Below, piece after piece: positions 45,672-56,200 of a DNA stretch of 64,000 nucleotides. The number at the start of each line of letters is the position of its first letter. Position 1 is the first letter of the stretch. The stretch comes from CAWGXZ01 sp963826695 (lineage in GTDB: Bacteria; Pseudomonadota; Gammaproteobacteria; Burkholderiales; Burkholderiaceae_C). The stretch lies in contig CAWGXZ010000008.1 of the NCBI GenBank assembly GCA_963826695.1, positions 62,001 through 126,000 of the forward strand, read 5' to 3'. A program made the translations under genes and the position numbers. The notes under the pieces were generated by a model. The model was not told the origin of the DNA and searched no databases. It saw only the letters and a list, made by a program, of their open reading frames with translations.

Positions 45672-46516
45672 CCGGCGTCTCCCCGGCCATTGCTGCCGCA
45701 CGTGTCCGGCGGCGGCCCACCCTGCAACCGGCGCACGAGGCGGCTTGCCCATCCTTCACTTTTAACGACCTGTCGTCCGAGGATGACCGAAATGTTGTCC
45801 TTGCCGCCGTTGTCGTTGGCATGTGCGATCAATCGCTTGATCTTGGACTCGAGATCGTCATCGGGCGCAAGGGCGTCCTCGATCTCGGCATCGGTCAGCA
45901 TATCGGTGAGTCCATCGGAGCACAGAAGGAAGATGTCCTCTCTGGCGATCTCGTGGTCGTGCACTTCCAGGTCGACTTCGTCGTCGATCCCCAATGCCCG
46001 CGTCACGATGTTTTTGAACCGGGTGTCGAGCAGCGCATCGATCTGCAGATTGCCCTGGGCAATCTGCTCGTCAACCCAGCAATGATCGCGCGTCAACTGC
46101 TCGAGTCGCCCCCCACGGTAGCGATACGCGCGCGAATCGCCGAGGTGTCCGACGAACAGTCGGCCAGCCACGGTGACGGCAATCACGAGTGTCGAGCCCA
46201 TGCCCTCGTAGCTCGGCTCCTTCACCGCCGCCTTGAGAATCGACGTGTTCGCCCGTTGCGCGGCAAATTGCATGTCTTCGACGAGCGCCCCGCCAAGGGC
46301 ATCGGCGTGCAGCGTCAACAGGTGTGGCATCGCTGAGGCAAGCTCTGCGCGCACCTCCTCGACGGCGAGCCGGCTTGCCACCTCACCCGCGGCATAACCG
46401 CCCATGCCATCGGCCAGGACCGCAATGCCGAGCTCCGCGTCACTGAAAACCGCATCCTCGTTGCCGCTCCGAACGCGACCTTGATCGGTACCGCAGGCGA
46501 ACTCGAAGCAGTCCAT
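45668..46516 (-). CDS. pppA: PP2C-family Ser/Thr phosphatase (PppA-like)
   Basis: 282 residues. PP2C metal-binding motifs are intact: GNEDA (18-22), VLADGMGGYAAGEVAS with D36, VGHLGDSRAYRY, LTRDHCW and LLCSDGLTDML, with a final Asn-Asp pair in AHANDNGGKDNISVI. In the threonine-phosphorylation pathway PppA reverses phosphorylation of Fha by PpkA and so limits T6SS firing. It follows the lipoprotein gene by 8 bases. Confidence 0.93.
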   Translation of the reverse strand: MDCFEFACGTDQGRVRSGNEDAVFSDAELGIAVLADGMGGYAAGEVASRLAVEEVRAELASAMPHLLTLHADALGGALVEDMQFAAQRANTSILKAAVKEPSYEGMGSTLVIAVTVAGRLFVGHLGDSRAYRYRGGRLEQLTRDHCWVDEQIAQGNLQIDALLDTRFKNIVTRALGIDDEVDLEVHDHEIAREDIFLLCSDGLTDMLTDAEIEDALAPDDDLESKIKRLIAHANDNGGKDNISVILGRQVVKSEGWASRLVRRLQGGPPPDTCGSNGRGDAG

Positions 46517-46524
46517 TGCTCGGC

Positions 46525-47328
46525 TCAGCGGCGCGGAAGCACTTCGATCTGACTGCCCTGGCGCATGGTGAGCTCCTTGTACTTCACTGCAACGACGTAA
46601 TCACGGGTGAGCCCGGGGGCCCCGTAGGCAAAGATTTCCATCAGCCGCTGCGAAGCGGGCGCATGCCCTCGCTGGCTGCTGTCGACATAGAGCGCAAGCG
46701 CTTTTTCGAGCTGATTGTTCTGTTCCAGCACCGAGGCGCGTGCAAACGCCATCTCGGGTGTTTGCACCATACCGCCGCTGCTCGACGAGCCGGCCGTGAT
46801 CGCGCCGGAACTGAGAAAGCGCGCTGCGTTCACCGGGGGTGTGCCGGGTCCGCCAGACGGCGCCATCGCGGATGCGGCAGGGGCCAGTTCGCGCATTCGC
46901 GTGGCCGATACCGCATGCCCCGCCTCGGCTGCGCGTCGGTAGAGCGATATCGCATCCTGTTTCAGTCCGAGTTGCTCGGCTGCCAGCGCCTGCTGGTGTA
47001 TTTCCTCGGGCGTCGGCTCGGCGCTCTGCGCGACGGACGAAGCGCCAGCAAGCATGGCGCCAAGAAGCAGTTCGGGATTCGGCGAACGCCGCAGTGTCTG
47101 CAACAGCTCCTCCATTTCGCGCACCGTTTCAGGCGGGAAGCTGGCCGGCTGGCGCCGTGCAGCCTCTACACGTCGCTCCACATCAACCAGGAACCGTTCG
47201 CGCTGCTGCTGACGCTGCGGCGCTGCCTGACTCGACTGAAGTGCCATGCTGGCGGGCGAAGCCGGCTGGCCATGCTGACAACCTGCTGCAATCGACAGCA
47301 GCGCTGCCAGCGAAAAATACCGAATCAT
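46525..47328 (-). CDS. Sel1/TPR-like lipoprotein in the T6SS array
   Basis: 267 residues. The signal peptide ends in lipobox SIAAGC with C17, so it should be lipid-anchored. A Gln/Pro-rich spacer is followed by helical repeats (AISLYRRAAEAGHAVSATRM) and a C-terminal repeat GHAPASQRLMEIFAYGAPGL...DYVVAVKY that matches the extreme C-terminus of the kinase encoded upstream. It is not TssJ: it is too long and helical rather than a β-sandwich. It stands where outer-membrane sensor or anchor lipoproteins are expected, between the FHA and phosphatase genes. Confidence 0.8.
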   Translation of the reverse strand: MIRYFSLAALLSIAAGCQHGQPASPASMALQSSQAAPQRQQQRERFLVDVERRVEAARRQPASFPPETVREMEELLQTLRRSPNPELLLGAMLAGASSVAQSAEPTPEEIHQQALAAEQLGLKQDAISLYRRAAEAGHAVSATRMRELAPAASAMAPSGGPGTPPVNAARFLSSGAITAGSSSSGGMVQTPEMAFARASVLEQNNQLEKALALYVDSSQRGHAPASQRLMEIFAYGAPGLTRDYVVAVKYKELTMRQGSQIEVLPRR

Positions 47329-47370
47329 TGCGGTGGCTCCCGGTGAGACTGTTCAGCAATCAGCAGGGGA

Positions 47371-48906
47371 TCATCGCCGTTTACGCAGCAGCTTGGTCTG
47401 TTCCGAATACGCCTTTGAGAATTCGGCGTTCAACAGGCGATCGAAGTTCTGCTCGGCTTCCTGCTCGAGTTCAGCATACATGCTGAGGAAGCGTTCCCAC
47501 AAGCGCGATTTGTGCAGCGCAGGCACCACGTTCTCGAGTGCGCCGGTGCGCTTGATCCGCTTCTCGACCACTTCAGGCGAGAACATCTTCAATGCAGCCA
47601 GCAGCGCCGCCCGGGTTCCTGCCATGACCGCCATCTCGTGGGCGCAAATGTCGGAGATCGTGTCCTGAATGGCGCGATCGGGTGGCATGAACAATTTGTT
47701 GCCATGCTGTCGAAGATCGACCAGATAGGTGACAGCGTCGCGCGCGTTGTCCGCGTGCTTCAGCGGGTTGTTCTCGCGCGAGGCAATCATCGTCCGGTCT
47801 TCGATGCGCAACTCGGCTTTCAATTGGGAGCGCATCTCGAGCAGCCGGAACAACCCGTCGGTTGCCAGCCGCAGCAATTGACCGACGACGCGGATCGTCT
47901 CTTCAGGGCGACTCGCGTCGAGTTCTCGCGCTTCGAGCCCGAGCGCCTCGGCAAGCACACCGATCAGCTGTGCCCCGCCCTCTTCGGAAACCGGAAGGAG
48001 AGGCGACTGCGCCGCTGGTGCGGATTGCTCTGCCGGCGCAGAGGGCGCACCAGCCGCCGGTGCCCGCTCCAAAGCAGGTACAGGTGCCGCTGCGGCATTC
48101 TCGGCAGCCGAGGGACCGAAATCCTGTTCGAGCGATCGGAAGATGTCTTCGTCCCAGGCGAAGGCGGTGCCTTGCGCTTCCTGCCGCGGTGCGACTGTCT
48201 GGAACGGGACGCTTAGCGATCCGCTGCGGTAAAGCTCGGGATGTGCGACCGGCTCGCTCGGGGCCGGGGGAGCGACCGAGTCGAGCGACCGCAGGAAGCT
48301 TTCGACACCGTCACCAACGGGTGACAATTCGACCTGCGGTGGGCTAGATGACAACGCCGGCCGCTCGGCGCCAAGCACATCCGCGAGCGGCGACGAAGCG
48401 GGAAACCCACCGATCAATGCGTCGAAGCTCGATTGCTCGGTGGGAGCAACGTCGTAGCCCTCTGCGGGCCGGCGAAACCAGTCCGGCGAAGTGTCGTTCT
48501 GTGCTTCTGCTTTCGTCGCAGTCGATAGGCTGGTGAAAAAAGCCAATGGGTCGGCTGCGCCGGGTTCGAAGGGCGATGGCTGCGCCGACTCATCGATTTC
48601 CACGCCAAGCACATAGTCCCCGATTGCCACCTGTGCGCCGTGGGCCAGTGGCACCGCTTCGCCCGGGCCGATCGACGTGTCGTCCACGACGACACTGTTG
48701 ACCTTGGAGACGACTTTGAGGACGAACTCGCCTCCGCGCCAGCGGATCTCGGCATGTTCGCGTGAAATATGGCGATTGGGATCGCGCAACACCAGCGTGC
48801 AACCCGTCCCGCGTCCAATCCGCCCGCCTGCGGTTCCGAAGTCCACCCGGATGCTGTCCGGCAGCTCGGGCGAAGGGCAGCTCAACGCGAAGACGGTAAG
48901 ACGCAT
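47371..48906 (-). CDS. fha: FHA-domain T6SS scaffold protein (Fha/TagH)
   Basis: 511 residues from ATG 48906. The N-terminal FHA domain (IGRGTGCTLVLRDPNRHISREHAEI, residues about 28-55, with the phosphothreonine-binding Arg, Ser and His) is followed by ~250 residues of Pro/Ala-rich linker. The C-terminal domain is of the type VI FHA kind (ENNPLKHADNARDAVTYLVD, MAVMAGTRAALLAALKMFSP, LWERFLSMYAELEQEAEQNF). In known systems phosphorylated Fha promotes assembly of the membrane complex. It lies 115 bases after the kinase gene. Confidence 0.92.
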   Translation of the reverse strand: MRLTVFALSCPSPELPDSIRVDFGTAGGRIGRGTGCTLVLRDPNRHISREHAEIRWRGGEFVLKVVSKVNSVVVDDTSIGPGEAVPLAHGAQVAIGDYVLGVEIDESAQPSPFEPGAADPLAFFTSLSTATKAEAQNDTSPDWFRRPAEGYDVAPTEQSSFDALIGGFPASSPLADVLGAERPALSSSPPQVELSPVGDGVESFLRSLDSVAPPAPSEPVAHPELYRSGSLSVPFQTVAPRQEAQGTAFAWDEDIFRSLEQDFGPSAAENAAAAPVPALERAPAAGAPSAPAEQSAPAAQSPLLPVSEEGGAQLIGVLAEALGLEARELDASRPEETIRVVGQLLRLATDGLFRLLEMRSQLKAELRIEDRTMIASRENNPLKHADNARDAVTYLVDLRQHGNKLFMPPDRAIQDTISDICAHEMAVMAGTRAALLAALKMFSPEVVEKRIKRTGALENVVPALHKSRLWERFLSMYAELEQEAEQNFDRLLNAEFSKAYSEQTKLLRKRR

Positions 48907-49021
48907 CCAATACATCCAGCAGGCGGATATCCATTATCGACGCATGCCGAAGGTCTGTCACTGTTGGTAACCCTCCGGCCTGCGCAAGCTCGCAAGTGCG
49001 CGAAGTGTCGACGCGGCGCCA

Positions 49022-52000
49022 TCAGTTCTCGACATCCTGACCCTGCGACTTGGCCCGGTTTTTCCACTGAACTGCCTTGGTGTAGTCCTTCGAAATTCCA
49101 CTGCTGCCCGCGTTGTAGATATCCATCAACCGTTTGGATGCAGGCCCGTGCCCGGCAGCGCCGGCCTGCTCCAGCAGCCGTACACCATCGCGACCCCGGC
49201 CGGATTGGAGCAGCGCAAGACCCTCCTGGTACAACTCGGCCGGAGATGCCGTCTTGCGGGTCTTGTCGTCGGCAGCTCTGGTGGCTGCTTCAGCACGCTC
49301 TTTGGCAGCCCGCTCTGCGGCTGCTTTTTCAGTCGCAGCGCGCTCACCTGCCGCCCTCTCGGCAGCGGCCTTCTCCGCTGCCGCCCTCTCCGCAGCCGCG
49401 GTCCGTTCTGCAGCGGCACGTTCATTGGCAGCGCGTTCGTTGGCCAGGCGTTCCGCCGCCGCACGCTCGGCCGCGGCCCGCTCTGCAGCGGCCTTCTCGG
49501 CAGCACTTCGCTCGGACGCCGCACGGTCCGCCGCGGCCCGCTCGGCAATGGCCTTGTCGGCCTGTGCCTTGGCCGCAGTTGCCCGATCGACAGCAGCCTT
49601 GGCCGCCGCGGCCTTGTCTGCCGCTTCCTTCTCGGCCGCCGCCTTGACGCTTGGACTCTTTTCCGTGGCCGCTTTGGCGGCCGCACGCTCGGCGGCGAGT
49701 CGTTCGGCTTCGGCACGCTGCGCGGCTGCGCGCTCTGTTGCGAGCCGCTCCGCGGCAGCACGATCAGCGGCTGCCGCACGTTGCGCCGCAGCGTTGGCCG
49801 AGGCCTTGTCTGCTTCGGCTTGTCGTGAAGTCGCCTCGTTGGGGGACGGTGCCGGGGGTGGGGGCTGCGGGACGGCTCCCGACGGCTTTGCCGCCTCCAC
49901 TGCAGGAGGGGGCAAGGCCGGTGGGGTTGGTGCCGGCTTCATCAGGAACCAGCCCAGCCCACCCAGAATCACCGCCGCGGCACTGCCAATCGCAATCAGC
50001 TTGACCGGCGAACCGCCTGCAGGCGGCTGCGATGTCGCCGCAGACCGCTGAGACGCGGGGATGGGCGGTGTCTCGACAACCGGCGTTGCGGCCTGCCGTG
50101 CCATCACGGCCGGCTGCTCGGCGCGCGGAGGCAACGCCGTCGGCGACACGCTGACTCCGGGGGCCGGGGACGGGGCTGGCGAGAGGGGCACTGCCGGCTG
50201 ACCGAGCGCAGCAGTCGACTGCGTGATTGCGAGCGTCGCATCCGCGACCGCAGCCTCTCGACGCGCCGGCGCCGTTGCACGGCGGGCCAGCGTCGCGTCG
50301 GCATCCGCAGCCTCGCCCGACGGTGGCGTATCGCTCAAACGCGGTGGAGGGCGCCGGAAGACCGTCTCCGAGTCCTGCTCGTCGGAGGCGGCTTCGTCTT
50401 TGTGGTCCCGCGCCACGGCATCCGCTTGCTTCTGCGCTTCTGCTCGCGCACGCAGCTGTGCGTCTTCTTCAGCCGCCTTCTTCTCGGCTTCTTCAGCCGC
50501 CCGGACATTTGCCTTCTCGCGTGCCTGTTCTTCTTCACGCTGGCGCGCCTGGTCCTCTGCATGCCGGCGCGACTCGGCGTCTGCCTTGCGGCGAGCTTCC
50601 TCGTCAGCCCGACGGCGCGCCTCCTCGGCGGCCTGGGCCTCCGCCCGGCGTTCCTGCTCAGCGCGCGCGTCGGCCTCTTCTTCGGCACGCTTGCGCGCCG
50701 CGGCTTCAGCTTTGTGGCGCGCCTCTGCTTCGGCTTCGGCTTCGGCTTCGGCGCGCCGGAGGGCCTCCGCCTCTGCCTCTGCCCGCCGCCGCGCCTCTTC
50801 TTCAATGCGCCGCGCTTCTTCCTCGGCACGGCGGCGTGCCTGCTCCGCACGCGCGTTGGACTCCTCTTCGGCACGCTTGAGCGCTTCGGCTTCAGCCTTG
50901 CGACGCGCCTCGGCTTCGGCTTCGGCGCGCCGGCGGGCCCTTTCCTCTGCCTCCGCCCGCTGCCGCGCCTCTTCTTCCGTTCGCCGCGCTTCTTCCTTGG
51001 CATGGCGACGCGCCTGCTCCGCGCGCGCGTTTGCCTCTTCTTCGGCTCGCTTGCGCGCCTCGGCTTCGGCCTTGCGACGCGCCTCTGCTTCAGCTTCCGC
51101 GCGCCGGAGCGCCTCTGCCTCCGCCTGCCGCCGCGCCTCTTCTTCCGTTCGCCGCGCTTCTTCAAGGCGGAGCGCCTCTTCCTCGGCACGTCTTTTCGCT
51201 TCGAGCTCGGCACGCTGACGAGCTTCCTCTTGCGCTCGCTGCCTTGTCTCTTCCTCGCGCCGACGCAGCTCCTCTGCAGTACGGCGCGCCTCTTCCTCCC
51301 GTGCGCGCTTTTCGGCCTCGACCCGCTGTGCCTCCAGCAAGGCGACCATCCGTTGGCGCGCTGCCACCGCCTCGGCGAGCACCTGGCCGGCAGCCCCACG
51401 CATCTGCGGCGCAGCCTTTATCGCCGCCTGCAAGCGGCGGTCTTCGTCATCTGGAAGCCGCAAGCCAAGTTGGCCGAGTTCGTGCACCTCCCCATCGCAC
51501 TGCTCGGCAAGCTCGGTCAACGTTTCCGCCGCTCGGCCCGCCACTGCGACATCGTCATCGGTGCAGGCCGCCGCGACCCCCACAAGTCGCCGCTGTTCTG
51601 CTTCGGCAGTGCGGCGTCCCTCGAGCGCCAGTTCTTCGACACGGGCCAATCGCTGGTCGACATCCCGCAACCGGTCGGCCTGTCGCGACTTGATCTCTCC
51701 CGTGCTGCGGCGCAGCGCCGCCGCCTGCTCGGCAACGCGGGCACACAGCGCATCCGCCTCGGCACGTGACGCGGCCGCAAGGGGAGGCAACAGCGCTGCG
51801 AACTGGCGCAATCCAGACTCTTGCCGAACAAGGCGTTCAGCACAGGCATCGAGCCGCTCGGCGACAGCCGTCGCGTCGATCAGCACAGAGCCGTCCGTCA
51901 GCATCGCGCTCGCCGACACGAGGGCAGCGGCTGCCTCGCGCATCTCCGACTCCGCACCTTCGCGCAACGGCTGCAGACGGGTCTGCGCCTCGAGCTCGGC

Positions 52001-53116
52001 AGCGTTCTCGGCTTGTTCGGCGAGATGCAGTTCCTCTTCGGCGCGGCGCATCTCTTCCTGTGCCTTGCGCCGTGTCTCTTCGGCCCGCTTGCGCAGTTCA
52101 GTGATGCCGGTGGTCGTCGCGGTCGAGCCGGAATGCGTCCCGGTATGGGTGCCCTCCCAGGTGGCGCTCGTGTACGTGCTGCCGGTTGTACTGGCGCGGG
52201 TCGTGGTTGCTTCCCCGGGAGCAGTGACCGGTCGGCGCGCGCGCATGTCCTTGGCGCTGATCATCAGCGTCGCGTCAGCGTCATCCGAGTCGCGGGGATC
52301 GATCGCGTTGCTCAGCGCCTCCTTGAACTCGGCTGCGGTCTGGAAGCGATCCGCTGCCTTCTTTGCAAGCGCCCTGGCGACGACCGCATCGACTTCACGG
52401 CTCAGCAACGGGTTCTTCAGCGACGGCCTCGGTGGCGGGTCGTTGAGCACTTTCTGCATCACCGCGACCATCGTCCCCGTGAACGGGCGCTCACTCGCAA
52501 GAAACTGGTAGAGGATGACGCCAGCCGAGTACAAGTCCGATCGCAGGTCGGCGCTCTCGCCGCGAATCTGCTCCGGCGACATGTAGCTGGGCGTGCCGAG
52601 CACCGTGCCGGCGTGGGTTTTCTGCGTCGAATCGATGCGCGCGATGCCGAAATCGCCGAGCTTGACCGCACCCCCTTCCGTGACAAAGATGTTGGCCGGC
52701 TTGACGTCGCGGTGAATGACCCCGCGACGATGCGAATACCCGAGCGCGTCGAGCAGTTCGCCCATCAGCCGCAACGTCTGGGCATTCGTGAAGACATGCT
52801 TCGCATCGAAGAAGGACTTCAGCTCCTTCCCCTGCACGAACTCCATCACGATGTACGACAGGCCCTGCTCGTCGCCGTAGTCGTAAATGCCGACGATGCT
52901 CGGGTGGTTGAGCTTTCCAGCGGCGCGAGCCTCGATCAGGAATCGCCGGGAATGCTCCTCGGCGTCTTCAGGGTCGAGCAGGTCCTTGCGGATCGTCTTG
53001 ATCGCGACGGTGCGCTCGATGATGGGATCGAACCCCTCATAGACGACACCCATTGCGCCCTTGCCGACGGCACGGACGATCGCGTATTTACCGAGCCTGG
53101 TAGGGGTTGCGCTCAC
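49022..53116 (-). CDS. ppkA: Giant membrane Ser/Thr protein kinase (PpkA-like) with TolA-like coiled coils and Sel1 end
   Basis: 1364 residues. The kinase domain (8-270) is complete: GKGAMG loop (18-23), K40, HRD (135-137) with K139 and N142, DFG (155-157), SPEQ as the APE element. Residues ~340-920 are a charged coiled coil built of EEARRRAEAEA-type repeats. One membrane segment lies near 1037-1057 (LIAIGSAAAVILGGLGWFL). The periplasmic part is an Ala/Glu-rich helix of AAAERAAAE repeats (~1090-1290), ending in a Sel1-like motif GHGPASKRLMDIYNAGSSG near the C-terminus. The layout recalls TolA and suggests an envelope-spanning sensor. It is the first gene of the array. Confidence 0.9.
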   Translation of the reverse strand: MSATPTRLGKYAIVRAVGKGAMGVVYEGFDPIIERTVAIKTIRKDLLDPEDAEEHSRRFLIEARAAGKLNHPSIVGIYDYGDEQGLSYIVMEFVQGKELKSFFDAKHVFTNAQTLRLMGELLDALGYSHRRGVIHRDVKPANIFVTEGGAVKLGDFGIARIDSTQKTHAGTVLGTPSYMSPEQIRGESADLRSDLYSAGVILYQFLASERPFTGTMVAVMQKVLNDPPPRPSLKNPLLSREVDAVVARALAKKAADRFQTAAEFKEALSNAIDPRDSDDADATLMISAKDMRARRPVTAPGEATTTRASTTGSTYTSATWEGTHTGTHSGSTATTTGITELRKRAEETRRKAQEEMRRAEEELHLAEQAENAAELEAQTRLQPLREGAESEMREAAAALVSASAMLTDGSVLIDATAVAERLDACAERLVRQESGLRQFAALLPPLAAASRAEADALCARVAEQAAALRRSTGEIKSRQADRLRDVDQRLARVEELALEGRRTAEAEQRRLVGVAAACTDDDVAVAGRAAETLTELAEQCDGEVHELGQLGLRLPDDEDRRLQAAIKAAPQMRGAAGQVLAEAVAARQRMVALLEAQRVEAEKRAREEEARRTAEELRRREEETRQRAQEEARQRAELEAKRRAEEEALRLEEARRTEEEARRQAEAEALRRAEAEAEARRKAEAEARKRAEEEANARAEQARRHAKEEARRTEEEARQRAEAEERARRRAEAEAEARRKAEAEALKRAEEESNARAEQARRRAEEEARRIEEEARRRAEAEAEALRRAEAEAEAEAEARHKAEAAARKRAEEEADARAEQERRAEAQAAEEARRRADEEARRKADAESRRHAEDQARQREEEQAREKANVRAAEEAEKKAAEEDAQLRARAEAQKQADAVARDHKDEAASDEQDSETVFRRPPPRLSDTPPSGEAADADATLARRATAPARREAAVADATLAITQSTAALGQPAVPLSPAPSPAPGVSVSPTALPPRAEQPAVMARQAATPVVETPPIPASQRSAATSQPPAGGSPVKLIAIGSAAAVILGGLGWFLMKPAPTPPALPPPAVEAAKPSGAVPQPPPPAPSPNEATSRQAEADKASANAAAQRAAAADRAAAERLATERAAAQRAEAERLAAERAAAKAATEKSPSVKAAAEKEAADKAAAAKAAVDRATAAKAQADKAIAERAAADRAASERSAAEKAAAERAAAERAAAERLANERAANERAAAERTAAAERAAAEKAAAERAAGERAATEKAAAERAAKERAEAATRAADDKTRKTASPAELYQEGLALLQSGRGRDGVRLLEQAGAAGHGPASKRLMDIYNAGSSGISKDYTKAVQWKNRAKSQGQDVEN

Positions 53117-53173
53117 GATTCAGGATAAATCAAAAGCGCGTGCCCACGGCCACCATGCGGCTGCCATAGGAGG

Positions 53174-53199
53174 CGGGCGTGCCAGTTCCGGCACGCCCG
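53174..53199 (-). terminator. Hairpin downstream of the giant repeat protein gene
   Basis: CGGGCGTGCC and GGCACGCCCG pair over 10 bp around the loop AGTTCC, 29 bases after the stop at 53228 and 57 bases before the kinase start. No T run follows. It likely ends the adhesin transcript and separates it from the T6SS array. Confidence 0.6.
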
Positions 53200-53227
53200 G
53201 GACGCCGCGGTTCAACGCGGCGCGAGG

Positions 53228-56200
53228 CTACTTCCTTTGCGACGCCTCCGGCCCAGCCGAGTTCGGCTGCACCGCCGCGCCGCCCTCACAGCCCGCTGGC
53301 GCAACGAGCGTGTTCCCGGCCCCGGACTTCGGCTCGCAATCGCTGGAGCCGAGATCGCCCTGCACCTCGTCGATCCCCGGCGGAACGATGCCGATCTTCG
53401 TGATGAAACCCCGCTGGATTGCGGCTGTGAGGTTGTCGGTACCGAACGCACGCAGCGCCGCTTCCTGGGTGGCCCCAGTGATGATCGCCGCCGACACCGC
53501 GTTGGCAAAGGAAAGGATTTCACCGCCGCTGCTGATGCAGGTGAAATCGTTGAAGCAGCCAAAGGTGAACGGTTGTTGTCCCGAAGGCTGAACGATCGTC
53601 GTTGCCTGGAACTGCGACGCGCTGGCCGTGCGGAAAGTTGCCGTCTTGCCTGTGGGAAGGTCCAGCACGATGCGTGTGATCCCGGGAGCCAGAGAAATAA
53701 TCTGTGGATTGGGCGATCCCTCGGGTCCGACGCCCCCAACCCCCCCAACCGTTGTCGTGAGATAGACGACGCTCGGCGCCGGCACGTCGAGGCCACCGCG
53801 GAAGTTGGCACCGACGATCTCAGTCGCCTTCAGCCGGACATCCTGTGTCGATTTCATCGTGCCGTCGAGCACCAGCCGACCGGCTGATGTCGACTCGATG
53901 CCTGCCGACGAGATAACCGGGACGGTCCGATCGTTGCGGCCCGTGAGGTCGGTAAACGTCGTCTCGGCGCCGTTCTGCGTGAGGGTCGTCAGCTTTCCGG
54001 TGGTGCCGCCCAGCGTCAGTGCGCCGTTGGTGGTCAGCGAGGTATCGCCGGTCGTGGTTAGCAGCGCCGTCATTGAGTTGGCGTCGACCAGTTGCACCTT
54101 GTCGCCGCTAACCGTCACCAGGCCGACGAAGTCATTGCCGTTGTTGGTCAGCGTGATCGACTGCCCCGGTGCGTTGAGCAAAGTGGTCCCGCTCACCTTG
54201 CTAATTGCGGTGCCCGTGACTTGCCCGATCGGGCCGCCCGCCGCCGCCCCCAGGTTGCCGCCCACGCTCGTCTGACCGAAGGTTGTGGCTGCTGTACTGG
54301 TTGTCGCCAAATTGCCACCCGCTGAGACCGTCCCGAGCGTCAGATCGCCGCCCGTCGCATTCAGGGCGATATCGCCGTTGGGTGCCGAGGCCGAGCCGAC
54401 GTTCAAGCCGCCGGCGCCATCGCTGACATTGATCGAGCCGTTCCCGGTCACGGTAGCCGAGGTCAGGTTCGTCGCGTCGGTATGGAAAGACATGCCGCTG
54501 ACCGTCGTCGCCGCCACATTCTCCGACGTAACGTTTACCGCCGAGCCGTTGCTGTCGGTAATCGACCCGGCACTGTTCAGCGTGACGGTGTCGCCTACCG
54601 CCACCACGCGGCCGAGCGATATATCGCCGCTGGTGGTCGTCGAAAGAGTGACATTGCCGGAGCCGCCGGCAATCACGCTCGAGTTGGCGATCACCAGATC
54701 GCCGCCGGTGGCATTGATGGTGATCGACCCGTTGCCGGTCGTGGCCGTGCCCACAGCCAGACCGCCCGCGCTGTCGCTGATGTCGATCGCACCGGTGCCG
54801 GTCACGTTCGCCGAGGCGAGCGTGGTGATCGTCGTGTCGGTGTCGATGCCGCTGACCGCCGTCGCCGTCAGCCTGTCGGCGATCACGTTGACCGCTGCGC
54901 CGTTGGTGTCGGTGACCGCGCCAGCGCTGGTAAGCGTGACCGCGTCGCCCGCAGCCGTGACGGTGCCGAGCGTGATGTTGCCGCTGGTCGTGGTGCTCAG
55001 CGCCACGTTGCGGCCATTGCCGCCTGCGGTAACGCTCGCAACCGCCAGGTCGCCACCGGTCGCGTTCAGCGTGATCGCGCCGTCGGCAGTCGTCGCCGAG
55101 GTGACCACCAGACCACCCGCGCTGTCGCTGATGTCGATCGCACCGGTGCCGGTCACGTTCGCCGAGGCGAGCGTGGTGATCGTCGTGTCGGTGTCGATGC
55201 CGCTGACCGCCGTCGCCGTCAGCCTGTCGGCGATCACGTTGACCGCTGCGCCGTTGGTGTCGGTGACCGCGCCAGCACTGGTAAGCGTGACCGCGTCGCC
55301 TGCAGCCGTGACGGTGCCGAGCGTGATGTTGCCGCTGGTCGTGGTGCTCAGCGCCACGTTGCGGCCATTGCCGCCTGCGGTAACGCTCGCAACCGCCAGG
55401 TCGCCACCGGTCGCGTTCAGCGTGATCGCGCCGTCGGCAGTCGTCGCCGAGGTGACCACCAGACCACCCGCGCTGTCGCTGATGTCGATCGCACCGGTGC
55501 CGGTCACGTTCGCCGAGGCGAGCGTGGTGATCGTCGTGTCGGTGTCGATGCCGCTGACCGCCGTCGCCGTCAGCCTGTCGGCGATCACGTTGACCGCTGC
55601 GCCGTTGGTGTCGGTGACCGCGCCAGCACTGGTAAGCGTGACCGCGTCGCCTGCAGCCGTGACGGTGCCGAGCGTGATGTTGCCGCTGGTCGTGGTGCTC
55701 AGCGCCACGTTGCGGCCATTGCCGCCTGCGGTAACGCTCGCAACCGCCAGGTCGCCACCGGTCGCGTTCAGCGTGATCGCGCCGTCGGCAGTCGTCGCCG
55801 AGGTGACCACCAGACCACCCGCGCTGTCGCTGATGTCGATCGCACCGGTGCCGGTCACGTTCGCCGAGGCGAGCGTGGTGATCGTCGTGTCGGTGTCGAT
55901 GCCGCTGACCGCCGTCGCCGTCAGCCTGTCGGCGATCACGTTGACCGCTGCGCCGTTGGTGTCGGTGACCGCGCCAGCGCTGGTGAGCGTGACCGCGTCG
56001 CCTGCTGCCGTGACGGTGCCGAGCGTGATGTTGCCGCTGGTCGTGGTGCTCAGCGCCACGTTGCGGCCATTGCCGCCTGCGGTGACGCTCGCAACCGCCA
56101 GGTCGCCACCGGTCGCGTTCAGCGTGATCGCGCCGTCGGCAGTCGTCGCCGAGGTCACCACCAGACCACCCGCGCTGTCGCTGATGTCGATCGCACCGGT

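Noticed and set aside
46525..47328. The lipoprotein as TssJ
   Set aside because: It has a lipobox, but the mature protein is ~250 residues of helical repeats rather than the short β-sandwich of TssJ.
53117..53227. Adhesin and kinase as one operon
   Set aside because: Same strand and close, but a 10-bp hairpin lies between them and their functions differ. Co-transcription cannot be shown from sequence.
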